From Streptomyces odontomachi (lineage in GTDB: Bacteria > Actinomycetota > Actinomycetes > Streptomycetales > Streptomycetaceae), in assembly GCF_024435355.1 (NCBI RefSeq), contig NZ_JAMJWG010000018.1, forward strand, positions 124,001 to 188,000: DNA of 64,000 bases. The letters run 5' to 3'. The translations under genes and the position numbers were made by a program. Of the stretch, positions 8,335 to 16,700 are shown one piece after another. The notes below the pieces were generated by a model. That model saw only the letters and a program-made list of their open reading frames with translations. It did not search any database and was not told where the DNA came from. How positions within the stretch are numbered: the stretch's first letter is position 1; each line of letters begins with the position of its first letter.

Positions 8335-9287
8335 TCGTCGCCTCCCCGCAACCGGCCGGCCAGGTAGCAGGCCAGGATCACCGAGATCACGGCGACCATG
8401 ACGCAGCCCATGGCGGCCGCATAGCCGAACTGCCCGTAACGGAACGCCTCCTCATACGCGAACAGCATCGGCAGCCGGGTGCGCCCGCCCGGACCGCCGT
8501 TGGTGAGCACGTACACCAGGGCGAAGGAGTTGAAGTTCCAGATGAAGTTGAGCGAGCTGATCGCGAGCGCGATCGGGCGCAGCGCGGGCCAGGTCACCGT
8601 GGTGAAGCGGCGCCAGGCGCCCGCGCCGTCCAGCGCGGCGGCCTCGTGCAGGTCGCGCGGGGTGTGCTGGAGGCCGGCGAGCAGTGCGACGGTGGTCTGC
8701 GGCAGGCCGGACCAGACCCCGACGACGATCACGGCGGGCAGCGCGGTGCCCAGGGACGTCAGCCAGTCGTGGTTGCCGCCGAGCCCGAGCCGGCGCAGCG
8801 TCTCGTTGAGCACGCCGGCATCCGGGTGGTAGACGAGGCGCCACATGATGCCGACCACGACCTCCGGCATCGCCCAGGGGATGATCGCCAGCGCCCGGGC
8901 CAGCCAGCGCATCCGCAGGTCCTGGTTGAGCAGCAGCGCAAGGCCGAGGGCGAGCAGGAACTGCGGCACGGTGACGCCGACGGCCCACAGCAGCCCGATG
9001 CGGAACGACTCCCAGAAGAGCGTGTCGTGCAGCAGGTCGCTGAAGTTGACCAGGCCCGTCCAGCGGGTCGCCGCGGTGCGCCCCGACTGGGCGTCGGTGA
9101 AGGCGAGCACGATGCCGTAGAGCAGTGGCGCCACGCTCAGGATGAGGATCGGCACGAGCGCGGGCAGCACCAGGAACCAGGCGCCGTGATCGGCACCGCG
9201 GTGCGCCTCACGTGGTGGCGTGCCCCGCACCGACCGGGGCGCCTCGGTGGCCAGGGTCAACGGGATCGACTCCTTCGAGGCGCTCAT
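8331..9287 (-). CDS. Sugar ABC transporter permease (MalF type)
   Basis: A 318-residue permease with six membrane helices after a short cytoplasmic N-terminus. The first helix is FLVLPALVPILILSVAPLLY, and the EAA loop is HEAAALDGAGAWRRFTTVTW. It pairs with the MalG-type protein encoded next. The ATG (9285-9287) overlaps the stop of a 19-codon frame beginning at 9343. A -35-like TTGACG on the minus strand (9365-9370) and an inverted repeat TGACGC / GCGTCA (9349-9369) lie upstream and may be the promoter and operator. The transported sugar is unknown. Confidence 0.95.
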   Translation of the reverse strand: MSASKESIPLTLATEAPRSVRGTPPREAHRGADHGAWFLVLPALVPILILSVAPLLYGIVLAFTDAQSGRTAATRWTGLVNFSDLLHDTLFWESFRIGLLWAVGVTVPQFLLALGLALLLNQDLRMRWLARALAIIPWAMPEVVVGIMWRLVYHPDAGVLNETLRRLGLGGNHDWLTSLGTALPAVIVVGVWSGLPQTTVALLAGLQHTPRDLHEAAALDGAGAWRRFTTVTWPALRPIALAISSLNFIWNFNSFALVYVLTNGGPGGRTRLPMLFAYEEAFRYGQFGYAAAMGCVMVAVISVILACYLAGRLRGGDE

Positions 9288-9348
9288 GGGCGCCCGGCCC
9301 GCCTCATCGGCCGCCGTCCGGCCACCCCGGTGGACTCCGTCATGGTGC

Positions 9349-9369
9349 TGACGCGGCGACGTTGCGTCA
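9349..9369. promoter_or_regulatory. Inverted repeat in the candidate promoter of the permease operon
   Basis: TGACGC (9349-9354) and GCGTCA (9364-9369) are exact inverted copies around 9 nt. On the minus strand a TTGACG at 9370-9365 followed after 17 nt by CACCAT could be -35 and -10, so the repeat would lie in the spacer. The half-site TGAC resembles the LacI-type palindrome at 13415-13428, which also opens with TGAC, but the similarity is short. Confidence 0.35.
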
Positions 9370-9428
9370 AGGTGCGGTGCGCGGCCCGGGTCACGAGGGA
9401 GGGCACGCCCGGCGGAAGGGTGCCGTCC

Positions 9429-10052
9429 CTACCGGTAGGGCGGAACGGGGATCTCGAACGTGCCGCCCGGCGAGACCTCCTGCAACCAGGTGGCGAGGCG
9501 CCGGCCGTACGCCCTGCGTGCCGCGTCCGTGAGGGGATGGGGGTCCGCCAGCGGGTCTTCCGGCAGGCCGAGGTCGAAGGTCCGCTCCAGCCAGGCGAGA
9601 AACTCCGCGTGCCCCTGGGCGAGTTCCCTGCCGTGCTCCTCGTCGTCCTCGTCCTTGTCCGCCTCGTCCTCCCAGTCGGCCAGGAAGCACTCGTTGTCGC
9701 AGGCGAGCGTCTGGAAGAACGGTTGCAATCCGGCCGCGACGACGTCCAGATCGCCCTCGTCGCCGAAGCAGACCACAGGAAGCGTGCCGAGGTCCGGACG
9801 GTCGTCGCACCGCCACAGCGCGTAGAAGGACCCCGATCCGGTGGCCTGCGCGAAGGGCACGAGCCGGTCCACGCGGTCCTGCTCGCGCGGGCTCAGGGGG
9901 GCCTTCAGGCCGATCCAGTCCGCCACGAGTCCGGGGTCCGGGCCACCGTACTGCCACAGCTCGAAGCCGTCCGAGAAATACGCGGCCTCCATGGTGTCCT
10001 CGAAGTCCTTGAGGAGGTTCAGCTCCGGTATCGGCGAGAATTCAGCGGCCAC
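9429..10052 (-). CDS. Uncharacterised acidic protein, possibly SMI1/KNR4 (SUKH)-like
   Basis: A 207-residue soluble protein without signal peptide or membrane helix. It has an IPELNLLKDFEDTMEAAYF start, a YGGPDPGLVADWIGL segment and a very acidic middle (ADWEDEADKDEDDEEH, around residue 140). The overall pattern, with Trp/Tyr-rich strands and an acidic loop, recalls SMI1/KNR4 superfamily proteins, some of which are immunity or binding proteins, but I cannot confirm it. Two adjacent GTG codons (10055 and 10052) follow GGAGG; 10052 gives the better spacing of 7 nt. It lies upstream of the permeases on the same strand, separated by 141 nt. Confidence 0.75.
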   Translation of the reverse strand: MAAEFSPIPELNLLKDFEDTMEAAYFSDGFELWQYGGPDPGLVADWIGLKAPLSPREQDRVDRLVPFAQATGSGSFYALWRCDDRPDLGTLPVVCFGDEGDLDVVAAGLQPFFQTLACDNECFLADWEDEADKDEDDEEHGRELAQGHAEFLAWLERTFDLGLPEDPLADPHPLTDAARRAYGRRLATWLQEVSPGGTFEIPVPPYR

Positions 10053-10211
10053 CACGGCTCCTCCAGGTGTTGCGTGGGGTGGGGTGCGTCGGAACCGAAC
10101 GCTAACGCGGCCCTCTGACAGCGGATCGGCTCGAGGAACGACGCACATGGGACACTGGCGGCCGTCCGGCCCGGTGCGGGGCGGGCGTAGCACGAGGTGG
10201 GAGGCGACACG

Positions 10212-11078
10212 GTGGACGAGGCACGGGCACGTGAGGTGCTGGACGCGGCGCGGCTGCTGCCGCCGGGCACGGTGACCGAGGCACGGCTGCTGGCGCTGGG
10301 CGAGAACGCGGTGTTCGCGGCCGATGACGTGGTGGTCAAGGTCGGGCGGGACGCGGAGTTGCTGGAGCGGGCACGGCGTGAGCTGCGTGTCGCGCGCTGG
10401 CTGGCCGCGGCCGACGTGCCCGCGGCGCGGGCAGCGGAGCCCGAGGCGCTGCTCGTCGACGGCCACCCGGTGACGGTGTGGCAGCGGCTGTCGGACCCGG
10501 TGCGTCCGGCCGGGCCCCAGGACCTGGCCATACTGCTGCGCCAGGTGCACGCCCTGCCCGAGCCCGAGTTCCCGCTGCCGCGCCGCGAACTGCTCGGCGG
10601 GGTCGAGCGCTGGCTGCGGCTCGCCGGCGACGCCATCGACCCGGCGGACGCGGCGTACCTGCGCGCGCGCCGCGACTCCTTCGCGTCCGAGGCCGCCGCG
10701 CTGACGCCGCACCTGCCGGCAGGTCCGATCCACGGCGACGCGCTCCCCCGCAACGTCCATGTGGGTCCGGAGGGGCCCGTCCTGGTGGACCTGGAGACGT
10801 TCTCCTCGGACCTGCGGGAACACGACCTGGTCGTGATGGCGCTCAGCTGTGACCGGTACGGGCTCGGGGCCACGGTCTACGGCGAGTTCACCGACGCGTA
10901 CGGCTGGGACGTGCGCACCTGGGAGGGGTGCGCGGTGCTGCGCGGCGCCCGCGAGACGGCCAGCTGCGCCTGGGTCGCCCAGCATGCGCCCAGCAACCCG
11001 AAGGCGCTCAAGGAGTTCCGCCGCCGCGTGGCGTCCCTGCGGGACGGGGACGCGACGGTGCGGTGGTATCCGTTCTAG
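10212..11078 (+). CDS. Aminoglycoside-phosphotransferase-fold kinase
   Basis: A 288-residue APH-family protein. The nucleotide-binding Lys is in DDVVVKVG near residue 40; the catalytic loop is HGDALPRNV (HGDxxxxN) near residue 177, and the metal-binding Asp is in VLVDLET. All catalytic residues are present, so it is probably an active small-molecule kinase. The substrate is unknown and resistance should not be assumed. The GTG at 10212 is chosen because GGGAGG (10199-10204) precedes it by 7 nt; the frame stays open to 10197. It is followed by a strong hairpin at 11109-11143. Confidence 0.88.
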   Translation: MDEARAREVLDAARLLPPGTVTEARLLALGENAVFAADDVVVKVGRDAELLERARRELRVARWLAAADVPAARAAEPEALLVDGHPVTVWQRLSDPVRPAGPQDLAILLRQVHALPEPEFPLPRRELLGGVERWLRLAGDAIDPADAAYLRARRDSFASEAAALTPHLPAGPIHGDALPRNVHVGPEGPVLVDLETFSSDLREHDLVVMALSCDRYGLGATVYGEFTDAYGWDVRTWEGCAVLRGARETASCAWVAQHAPSNPKALKEFRRRVASLRDGDATVRWYPF

Positions 11079-11108
11079 AAGCGTCCGTCCACGACAGGAC
11101 GTGGGCCC

Positions 11109-11143
11109 GCCGCTGGCCGGTCACCAGGGACCCGGCCAGCGGC
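11109..11143 (+). terminator. Strong hairpin downstream of the APH-like gene
   Basis: A perfect 12-bp stem, GCCGCTGGCCGG against CCGGCCAGCGGC, with an 11-nt loop, starts 31 nt after the stop codon. There is no T tract, as is usual for intrinsic terminators in high-GC actinobacteria. The rest of the gap up to 11348 shows nothing further. Confidence 0.65.
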
Positions 11144-11348
11144 AGCGCATGCGTGACCGGCGCGCTGTCAGAGCGCGTCCCTACACAGGGCCTACTTCCA
11201 GACGGCCTTCACCGGCCACCTCGCCTGACCCTTCACCGGCCCGCCTCCCCCGGGACGCCTCACCCGGCACGCCGCCTCGGCAGGTCGTTGGGGCACCGGG
11301 TCGCCGTCCTCGTTGCGGACATGTGGTGCGTTGCGGACGTGTGCCGTG

Positions 11349-12128
11349 TCACAGCCGCCGGACGCGCAGCGCGCCGGTCAGCATCGGGAGGGTGAACTCG
11401 CCGCGGGCGGTCTCCGGTCTGCTCGCGAGGGCAGCGCGGATCCGGCCGAGCGTGACCTCTCGTTCCGGTTCCGGCATGACCAGCACTCCCGCGCGCGTTG
11501 CGAGGGTCGCGACGAGAGAGTCGGCGGTGCGGCGCTGACCGTGCGGGAACGTGGCCTGCTCCGGCGAGCCGAACCGGGCCGCAGCGCCGGTCTTGGGGAG
11601 GTGCATGCCGGCCGTCTCGGCGCGCCAGCCGGCGGGCGTGTCACGCGGGCCGACGGCCGCGCCCCCGCTGATCCGGGCAAGCCCGCCCACCCACTCGACC
11701 CGGTCGTCCATGAGGTTCCACAGGCCGGCCAGGACGCCGCCCGGCGCGAGGACCCTGGCGATCTCGGGTCCCGCGACGGCCATGTCGAACCAGTGCAGGG
11801 CGTTGCCGGCCAGCACGGCGTCGACGGAGGCGTCCGGCAGCGGTATCGCCTCGGCGCTCCCGGAGCGGGCACGGACGTCCGGTAGGCGGCGGCGAAGCTC
11901 GGTCAGCATCCTCGGGTCGGGCTCGACCGCGACGACGTCGGCACCCAGGGCGACCAGCGTGGCGGTCAACTTGCCGGTCCCGGCGCCGAGGTCGAGCACG
12001 CGCGGGCCGGGCGCGTGCTGGAGCGCCCAACGCACCGCGGCATGCGCGTAGTCCGGGCGGTGCTCGGCGTAGGCGACCGCCGCCGCGCCGAACGACGAGG
12101 CGTGCGACAGCCGTTCGTCCTCATCCAC
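11349..12128 (-). CDS. Class I SAM-dependent methyltransferase
   Basis: A 259-residue protein of the UbiE/Coq5-like methyltransferase type. Motif I is VLDLGAGTGKLT (around residue 45), beta-2 ends VVAVEPD, then GSAEAIPLPDASVDAVLAG, and post-I motif RVLAPGGVLAGLWN. An N-terminal FGAAAVAYAEHRPDY segment is typical of the family. It methylates an unknown acceptor. It lies 139 nt downstream of the LacI gene on the same strand, so it could be co-transcribed with it, but a functional link is not obvious. Confidence 0.92.
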   Translation of the reverse strand: MDEDERLSHASSFGAAAVAYAEHRPDYAHAAVRWALQHAPGPRVLDLGAGTGKLTATLVALGADVVAVEPDPRMLTELRRRLPDVRARSGSAEAIPLPDASVDAVLAGNALHWFDMAVAGPEIARVLAPGGVLAGLWNLMDDRVEWVGGLARISGGAAVGPRDTPAGWRAETAGMHLPKTGAAARFGSPEQATFPHGQRRTADSLVATLATRAGVLVMPEPEREVTLGRIRAALASRPETARGEFTLPMLTGALRVRRL

Positions 12129-12267
12129 ACGGTGACGCTAGCGGCACCGGCGGTGGCCGGCCACCCGGCGCACCGCTCCGGCGAGGGCGACCCGACGGCA
12201 CGGGTGGCACCGTGCGCGGTCCCCGGGCTCCGGAAACCGCATCCCTGGGAGAGGTCGCCGAGCCGCC

Positions 12268-13371
12268 TCACCGCCGGGCGGGGGCAGGCACCGTCGCATC
12301 CGGGCCATCCGCCGGGGGCGGGTCGCCCGCACCGTTCCCCCCGCCCCCTCGGGGCGCCCCCGTGCTGGCGCGCGGAATCAACCGGGTCGGCAGCACGACA
12401 TGCCGAGCCGGGTCCGCGTCGGGGGCGTCGATGAGGGCCCGGGCCAGCTCGCCGGCCACCCGGCCGATCTCCTCCGCCGGCTGGGCGATCGTCGACAACT
12501 GCATCCACTCGGCCATCTCGTGGTCGTCGAACCCGAGCACGGAGACGCTGCCGGGCACGTCGAGTCCCGCGCCGCGCAGCACCCCCATCACCTCGATGGC
12601 GACCTGGTCGATCTCCGCGAAGATCGCGGTGGGCGGCTCGCGCAGCCCGAGCAGCGCACCGACCGCCTCCTCCGCGCCCCGCCGGCCGCTGGCCCGCACC
12701 TCGACGACGAGGCTCTCGTCGCGCTCGATGCCCGCTTCGGCCAGTGCCTCGCGGTAGCCGAGCAGGCGGCGCCGGGAGCTGAAGGAGAACCCGGACGGGC
12801 CGCGCGCGGCATGGACGTAGGCGATCCTGCGGTGCCCCAGGTTGACGAGGTGCCGTACGCCGTGCCGGGCGCCCGCGACATCGTCGACGTACACGCTGGC
12901 GCGGCCCTCGGCCTGCTGGCTGACGTACACGACGGGCATGCCGAGGTCGTCGAGGCGGGCGCTCTCCTCGGCGGTGAGGTCGAAGGAGACCACGAGGAGC
13001 GCGTCGGCGTTGCGGCGGGCCGGCAGCCGGTCGAAGAACACGGCTCGGTCGGCGAGGTCGCTGACGCTGTAGACGAGCAGGTCGAGGCCGGTGTCGCGGA
13101 GCGCGGCGCCGAGGCCGGCGAGGGCCGAGCCGACGAACCAGGACTTGAGGGTGGGCGCCAGCACCGCCACCGCACCGGTCTTGCCGGTGACGAGACTGGC
13201 GGCCTGGCGGGAGACCACGAACGACAGCGCGCGGACGGCCTCGTCCACCCGGCGTCGCGCGTCGGGCGAGACGGTGGACAGGCCACGCAGGGCGCGCGAG
13301 ACGGTGGAGACGGACACGCCGGCACGCTCGGCCACATCGGCCATCGTGGGGTGTCGCTGGGCGGGGGGCAT
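12268..13371 (-). CDS. LacI-family transcriptional regulator
   Basis: A 367-residue regulator with an N-terminal LacI helix-turn-helix (TMADVAERAGVSVSTVSRAL, residues 9-28, with hinge helix residues SRQAASLVTGKTG) and a periplasmic-binding-protein-like sugar domain (GAVAVLAP, FVGSALAGLGAAL, then SVLGFDDHEMAEWMQLSTI). The C-terminal 30 residues are Gly/Pro/Ala-rich and extend beyond the usual end. It is divergent from an alpha-glucosidase gene and two palindromic sites lie between them (13415-13428, 13592-13605). It most likely represses that gene until an alpha-glucoside is present; this is inference from arrangement and family. Confidence 0.94.
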   Translation of the reverse strand: MPPAQRHPTMADVAERAGVSVSTVSRALRGLSTVSPDARRRVDEAVRALSFVVSRQAASLVTGKTGAVAVLAPTLKSWFVGSALAGLGAALRDTGLDLLVYSVSDLADRAVFFDRLPARRNADALLVVSFDLTAEESARLDDLGMPVVYVSQQAEGRASVYVDDVAGARHGVRHLVNLGHRRIAYVHAARGPSGFSFSSRRRLLGYREALAEAGIERDESLVVEVRASGRRGAEEAVGALLGLREPPTAIFAEIDQVAIEVMGVLRGAGLDVPGSVSVLGFDDHEMAEWMQLSTIAQPAEEIGRVAGELARALIDAPDADPARHVVLPTRLIPRASTGAPRGGGGNGAGDPPPADGPDATVPAPARR

Positions 13372-13414
13372 GCCGGGAACGTAACACAGGGCATGCCCCG
13401 TTGACGCCCTTGTG

Positions 13415-13428
13415 TGACAGCGCTGTCA
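13415..13428. promoter_or_regulatory. Perfect 14-bp palindrome upstream of lacI-type gene (operator O1)
   Basis: TGACAGCGCTGTCA is a perfect palindrome with the central CG common to LacI-family operators. It is 44 nt upstream of the LacI start codon, fitting autoregulation. A related site is at 13592-13605. Confidence 0.7.
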
Positions 13429-13562
13429 TACGAAGCGGAGCATGACCATCCGGAACCTCATCCGTCACGGGGAACCCAAACCACCCCATTTTCACGAGAG
13501 TTGCCGCGTCAATACAGCCACAGTCACACAAAGACCGGCCGATTCTTCTCCCACGCGATCCA

Positions 13563-13605
13563 TTGACACGCTCATCCGACTCTCCCTAGCGTGCAAGCGT
13601 TGTCA
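13563..13605 (+). promoter_or_regulatory. Promoter and second LacI-type operator for the alpha-glucosidase gene
   Basis: TTGACA (13563-13568) and TAGCGT (13587-13592) are separated by 18 nt and form a good vegetative promoter. Overlapping the last base of the -10 is TGCAAGCGTTGTCA (13592-13605), whose reverse complement agrees with the 14-bp palindrome at 13415 in 11 of 14 positions. A repressor bound here would block initiation. Confidence 0.65.
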
Positions 13606-14043
13606 GACAGGCTCCCCCAACCCCTCTCCCAGCCACCCCTGGAGCGCCGCATCCATGACCTCGAGCCGCAGAACCCTCATGGGTGTTCCTGCGCAACTGG
13701 ACGTATGCGTGGGGGCGTCGGCGACAACCCCGGCCCGTCGTCGTTGGCCGGCCGGATCGGGGCGGGCCCGCGGCCCGGCTTCGAGGGCGGCCCGTCCGGA
13801 CCCGAGTTCCGCACGGCCCTCGCCGTCGGGAGCGGTGAAGGGCTGACAGGGTGCGGGCGCCGGCCGGCCTCCACCGGCCGGCTCCCCCGCGCCCTGTCGC
13901 CCTCTGCCTGTCGCCCTCTGCCTGTGCCCGCCGCCTCGTCCTCGCCGACCCCTCCTCGCCGACGCCGCCTCGCCCCCCCACGTGCGCTTCCCCTCCGCCA
14001 CCCCCTCGTCTCCTCTCATCCGCTGCATCTCGAAGGAGTCCTC
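13606..14043 (+). other. Long leader of the alpha-glucosidase gene
   Basis: About 440 nt separate the predicted transcription start from the GTG start. No convincing gene is present, although short frames are open. The leader holds a very strong hairpin (13845-13898) followed by a pyrimidine-rich tract of about 140 nt (13885-14030) with local duplications such as GCCCTCTGCCTGT twice. A good ribosome site, GAAGGAG, is at the end. In many actinobacteria a binding-protein and permease set occupies this place, so the leader may be the scar of a deletion. Confidence 0.6.
13845..13898 (+). promoter_or_regulatory. Large stem-loop in the glucosidase leader
   Basis: GACAGGG (13845-13851), a T that can wobble-pair with G13891, and GCGGG (13853-13857) pair with CCCGC (13886-13890) and CCCTGTC (13892-13898). 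Inside, CCGGCCGG (13860-13867) pairs with CCGGCCGG (13874-13881) around a CCTCCA loop. That is 21 base pairs with one small internal loop. No T tract follows. It could be an attenuator, an RNA-stabilising element or an inherited terminator. Confidence 0.6.
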
Positions 14044-15702
14044 GTGACCGAGCACGCCTCGCTGGACCAGTCCTCACAGGACCCGAACTGGTGGCGGCAG
14101 GCCGTCATCTACCAGGTGTATCCGCGCAGTTTCGCCGACGGCAACGGCGACGGCATCGGCGACATACCCGGCATCACCCGGCGCCTGGGCCATCTGGCCA
14201 GGCTGGGCGTGGACGCGCTGTGGCTCAGCCCGTTCTACCCGTCCGAGCTGAAGGACGGCGGCTACGACGTCGCCGACTACCGGGACGTCGACCCCCGGCT
14301 CGGCACGCTCGACGACTTCGACGCGATGGTCGCCGAAGCGCACCGACTCGGCGTCAAGGTGATCGTCGACATCGTTCCGAACCACTCGTCCGACCAGCAC
14401 GTCTGGTTCCAGGAAGCGCTTGCCGCCGGGCCCGGCTCCGCCGCGCGCGACCGGTATGTCTTCAGGGACGGGCGCGGCGACAGGGGTGAGCTGCCGCCCA
14501 CCGACTGGGAGTCCACGTTCGGCGGGAGCGCCTGGCGGCGGGTGCCCGACGGGCAGTGGTACCTGCATCTGTTCACCCCCGAGCAGCCCGACTTCAACTG
14601 GGGGAACGAGGAGGTGCGGGAGGACTTCCGGCGCACCCTGCGGTTCTGGTCGGACCGCGGGGTGGACGGCTACCGCATCGACGTCGCCCACGGTCTGGCG
14701 AAGGACCTCGCCGAGCCACTGCGCGACCTGGGCCCCGACCAGTTCCGTGGCATGCAGAACGCGGTGGAGCCGGGCACCCACCCGTTCCTCGACCGGGACG
14801 AGGTGCACGAGATCTACCGCGACTGGCGCAAGGTGTTCGACTCCTACACGCCGCCGCGGATGGCGGTGGCCGAGGCATGGGTGAAGAACGAGCGGCGGGT
14901 GCTCTACGCCCGCGCCGACGAGCTGGGCCAGGCGTTCAACTTCGAGTACCTGGAGACCGACTGGTCGACAGCGAAGCTGCGGGAGGTCATCGCCGGCTCG
15001 CTGGACGCCGCGAAGGTGGCGGGCGCGTCGGCGACCTGGGTGCTGTCCAACCACGACGTCGTACGGCATGCCTCCCGGCTCGCGCTGCCGGCCCGCACCG
15101 ATCTGAACGCCTGGCTGCTGTCGGACGGTGCCCGGCCGGTCGCCGACCCGGCGCTCGGGCGGCGCCGGGCGCGCGCGGCGACCCTGCTGATGCTGGCGCT
15201 GCCCGGCTCCTCGTACCTGTACCAGGGTGAGGAACTGGGGCTTCCGGAGGTCGCCGACCTGCCCGTCGAGGCGCTCCAGGATCCGGTGTGGGAGCAGACG
15301 AAGCGGGGGCGCAAGGGCCGCGACGGCTGCCGGGTGCCGCTGCCGTGGACGCGCGGCGGCGCGTCGTACGGCTTCGGGTCCGGTGGTGCGTGGCTGCCGC
15401 AGCCCGCGGTCTTCGGGCCGCTGTCGGTGGAGGCGCAGGACGGTGTCGAGGGTTCGACGCTCGAGCTCTACCGGGCCGCGCTGCGGCTGCGCCGCGAGCT
15501 GCTCGGCGACGAGACGCTCAGCTGGTTCGACTCCTCGCAGGACGTGCTGCACTTCGGGCGCTCCTCCGGTTGGCAGTGCGTGACGAACATGTCCGCGCGC
15601 TCGGTGCCGCTGCCGTCCGGTGACGTGGTCCTCACCAGCAGCGAGATCTCCGGCGACCAGCTCCCGCCGGACACCACGGTCTGGTTGACGGCCAAGGCCT
15701 GA
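14044..15702 (+). CDS. Alpha-glucosidase / alpha-amylase-family glycoside hydrolase (GH13)
   Basis: A 552-residue GH13 enzyme of the oligo-1,6-glucosidase/alpha-glucosidase type, without signal peptide, so cytoplasmic. The TIM barrel begins WWRQAVIYQVYPRSF; conserved regions are DIVPNHSS (I), GYRIDVAH with the nucleophile Asp (II), AVAEAW with the acid/base Glu (III) and LSNHDVVRH with the third Asp (IV). The calcium-site loop DGNGDGIGD is present. It should hydrolyse imported maltose, isomaltose or similar to glucose. GAAGGAG lies 5 nt before the GTG. It is divergent from a LacI regulator and probably induced by alpha-glucosides. It is followed by a hairpin terminator. Confidence 0.94.
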   Translation: MTEHASLDQSSQDPNWWRQAVIYQVYPRSFADGNGDGIGDIPGITRRLGHLARLGVDALWLSPFYPSELKDGGYDVADYRDVDPRLGTLDDFDAMVAEAHRLGVKVIVDIVPNHSSDQHVWFQEALAAGPGSAARDRYVFRDGRGDRGELPPTDWESTFGGSAWRRVPDGQWYLHLFTPEQPDFNWGNEEVREDFRRTLRFWSDRGVDGYRIDVAHGLAKDLAEPLRDLGPDQFRGMQNAVEPGTHPFLDRDEVHEIYRDWRKVFDSYTPPRMAVAEAWVKNERRVLYARADELGQAFNFEYLETDWSTAKLREVIAGSLDAAKVAGASATWVLSNHDVVRHASRLALPARTDLNAWLLSDGARPVADPALGRRRARAATLLMLALPGSSYLYQGEELGLPEVADLPVEALQDPVWEQTKRGRKGRDGCRVPLPWTRGGASYGFGSGGAWLPQPAVFGPLSVEAQDGVEGSTLELYRAALRLRRELLGDETLSWFDSSQDVLHFGRSSGWQCVTNMSARSVPLPSGDVVLTSSEISGDQLPPDTTVWLTAKA

Positions 15703-15714
15703 CGCGCCTCACGG

Positions 15715-15736
15715 GGGCGCGAAGAACCGCGCGCCC
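15715..15736 (+). terminator. Hairpin after the alpha-glucosidase gene
   Basis: GGGCGCG (15715-15721) pairs with CGCGCCC (15730-15736) around an 8-nt loop, 12 nt after the stop codon. The 244 nt from here to 15980 are GC-rich with imperfect direct copies of a CCGACCGTCTCG segment and hold no gene. Confidence 0.6.
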
Positions 15737-15980
15737 GGCCATGGTGGAGCCCGGCCGGCCACGACGAAACGGCAGGCGGCCGCCGCCCCGAGGGGCAGCC
15801 CCCGACCGTCTCGCCCGACCGTCCCGAGGGGTGGCCCCGACCGTCTCGACCGCCGGCAGGTGGGCGCAGGCGGTCGGGGACACAGGACACCAGCGCACGC
15901 GGCGCACCGCGTCACGGCCCCGTGCCCCTCGGGGCACGCCGCGGCACCCCCCGCCGGGCCGCCGCACCGCGGCTGCCGGA

Positions 15981-16700
15981 TCAGCTCACGAGGTCCGGCA
16001 GCTCCCGCAGGGGCCACCGGCCGTCCACCACCGCCTCCGGATCGCCCTGGCGGCGCAGGTACGTCTGGAAGTCGGCGGCGCGCCGGGCCGACCACCCGAT
16101 CTGGCGCAGGTGCAGGTCCGCGGCTGCGAGCTCCGCCACCTTGGGGTGCCGGACGGCTATCGCGCAGGCGAGGCGGGCGGCGGCGAGCGCGTCGGCCGCC
16201 GCGTCATGGGCTCCCTCCAGCGCGATGCCGTACTCCGCGCAGACCGCTTGGAGGGTGCGCTTGCCGCGGCGGTAGCGGTCCACGGTGCGGTCGATCGTGT
16301 ACGGGTCTATGACGGGCGCCGGGTCCGCGCCGCCCAGCCGGTCGCGCAGCGCGGGCAGTCCGTGGCGGCGCAGCTCGGCGGAGAGCAGTGTCAGGTCGAA
16401 CGAGGCGTTGTACGCGACGACCGGGACGCCGGTACGCCAGGCGGTGACCAGCACGTCGGCGAGGGCGTCGGCGACCTGGGCGGCGGGGCGGCCGGCGGCG
16501 GCGCGCTCGTCGCTGATGCCGTGCACGGCGATGGCCTCCGGGGGGATGGGGATGCCGGGGTCGGCCAGCCACTCGCGGCGGCCGCGCAGCTCATCCGCCC
16601 TGATCTCGATCACCGCGGCCGTCACGATCCGCGCTTCGGCGGGGTCCGTGCCCGTCGTCTCCAGGTCGAATCCGAGCAGCGGCTCCGTGTGCCAACCCAT
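15981..16700 (-). CDS. DEDDh 3'-5' exonuclease (DnaQ-like)
   Basis: A 239-residue stand-alone exonuclease of the DnaQ epsilon family. Exo I is GFDLETTG with Asp12 and Glu14; Exo II is VVAYNASFDLTLL; Exo III is GAHDAAADALA with the His and final Asp. All four carboxylates and the His of the DEDDh set are therefore present. It should remove nucleotides from 3' ends of DNA in repair or proofreading; it lacks the extra domains of the polymerase subunits. It is monocistronic and convergent with the glucosidase. Confidence 0.93.
   Translation of the reverse strand: MGWHTEPLLGFDLETTGTDPAEARIVTAAVIEIRADELRGRREWLADPGIPIPPEAIAVHGISDERAAAGRPAAQVADALADVLVTAWRTGVPVVAYNASFDLTLLSAELRRHGLPALRDRLGGADPAPVIDPYTIDRTVDRYRRGKRTLQAVCAEYGIALEGAHDAAADALAAARLACAIAVRHPKVAELAAADLHLRQIGWSARRAADFQTYLRRQGDPEAVVDGRWPLRELPDLVS

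Noticed and set aside
7432..8367. Long antisense frame over the MalG-type permease, rich in Gln, Arg and His
   Set aside because: The composition is typical of antisense translation of GC3-rich membrane protein genes and shows no family motif.
10212..11078. Aminoglycoside resistance gene
   Set aside because: The APH fold is shared by many kinases of other substrates; there is no resistance-specific signature or context.
13591..14043. Upstream extension of the alpha-glucosidase frame
   Set aside because: It would pass through the hairpin and C-rich tract, lacks the conserved N-terminus, and a strong GAAGGAG site marks the start at 14044.
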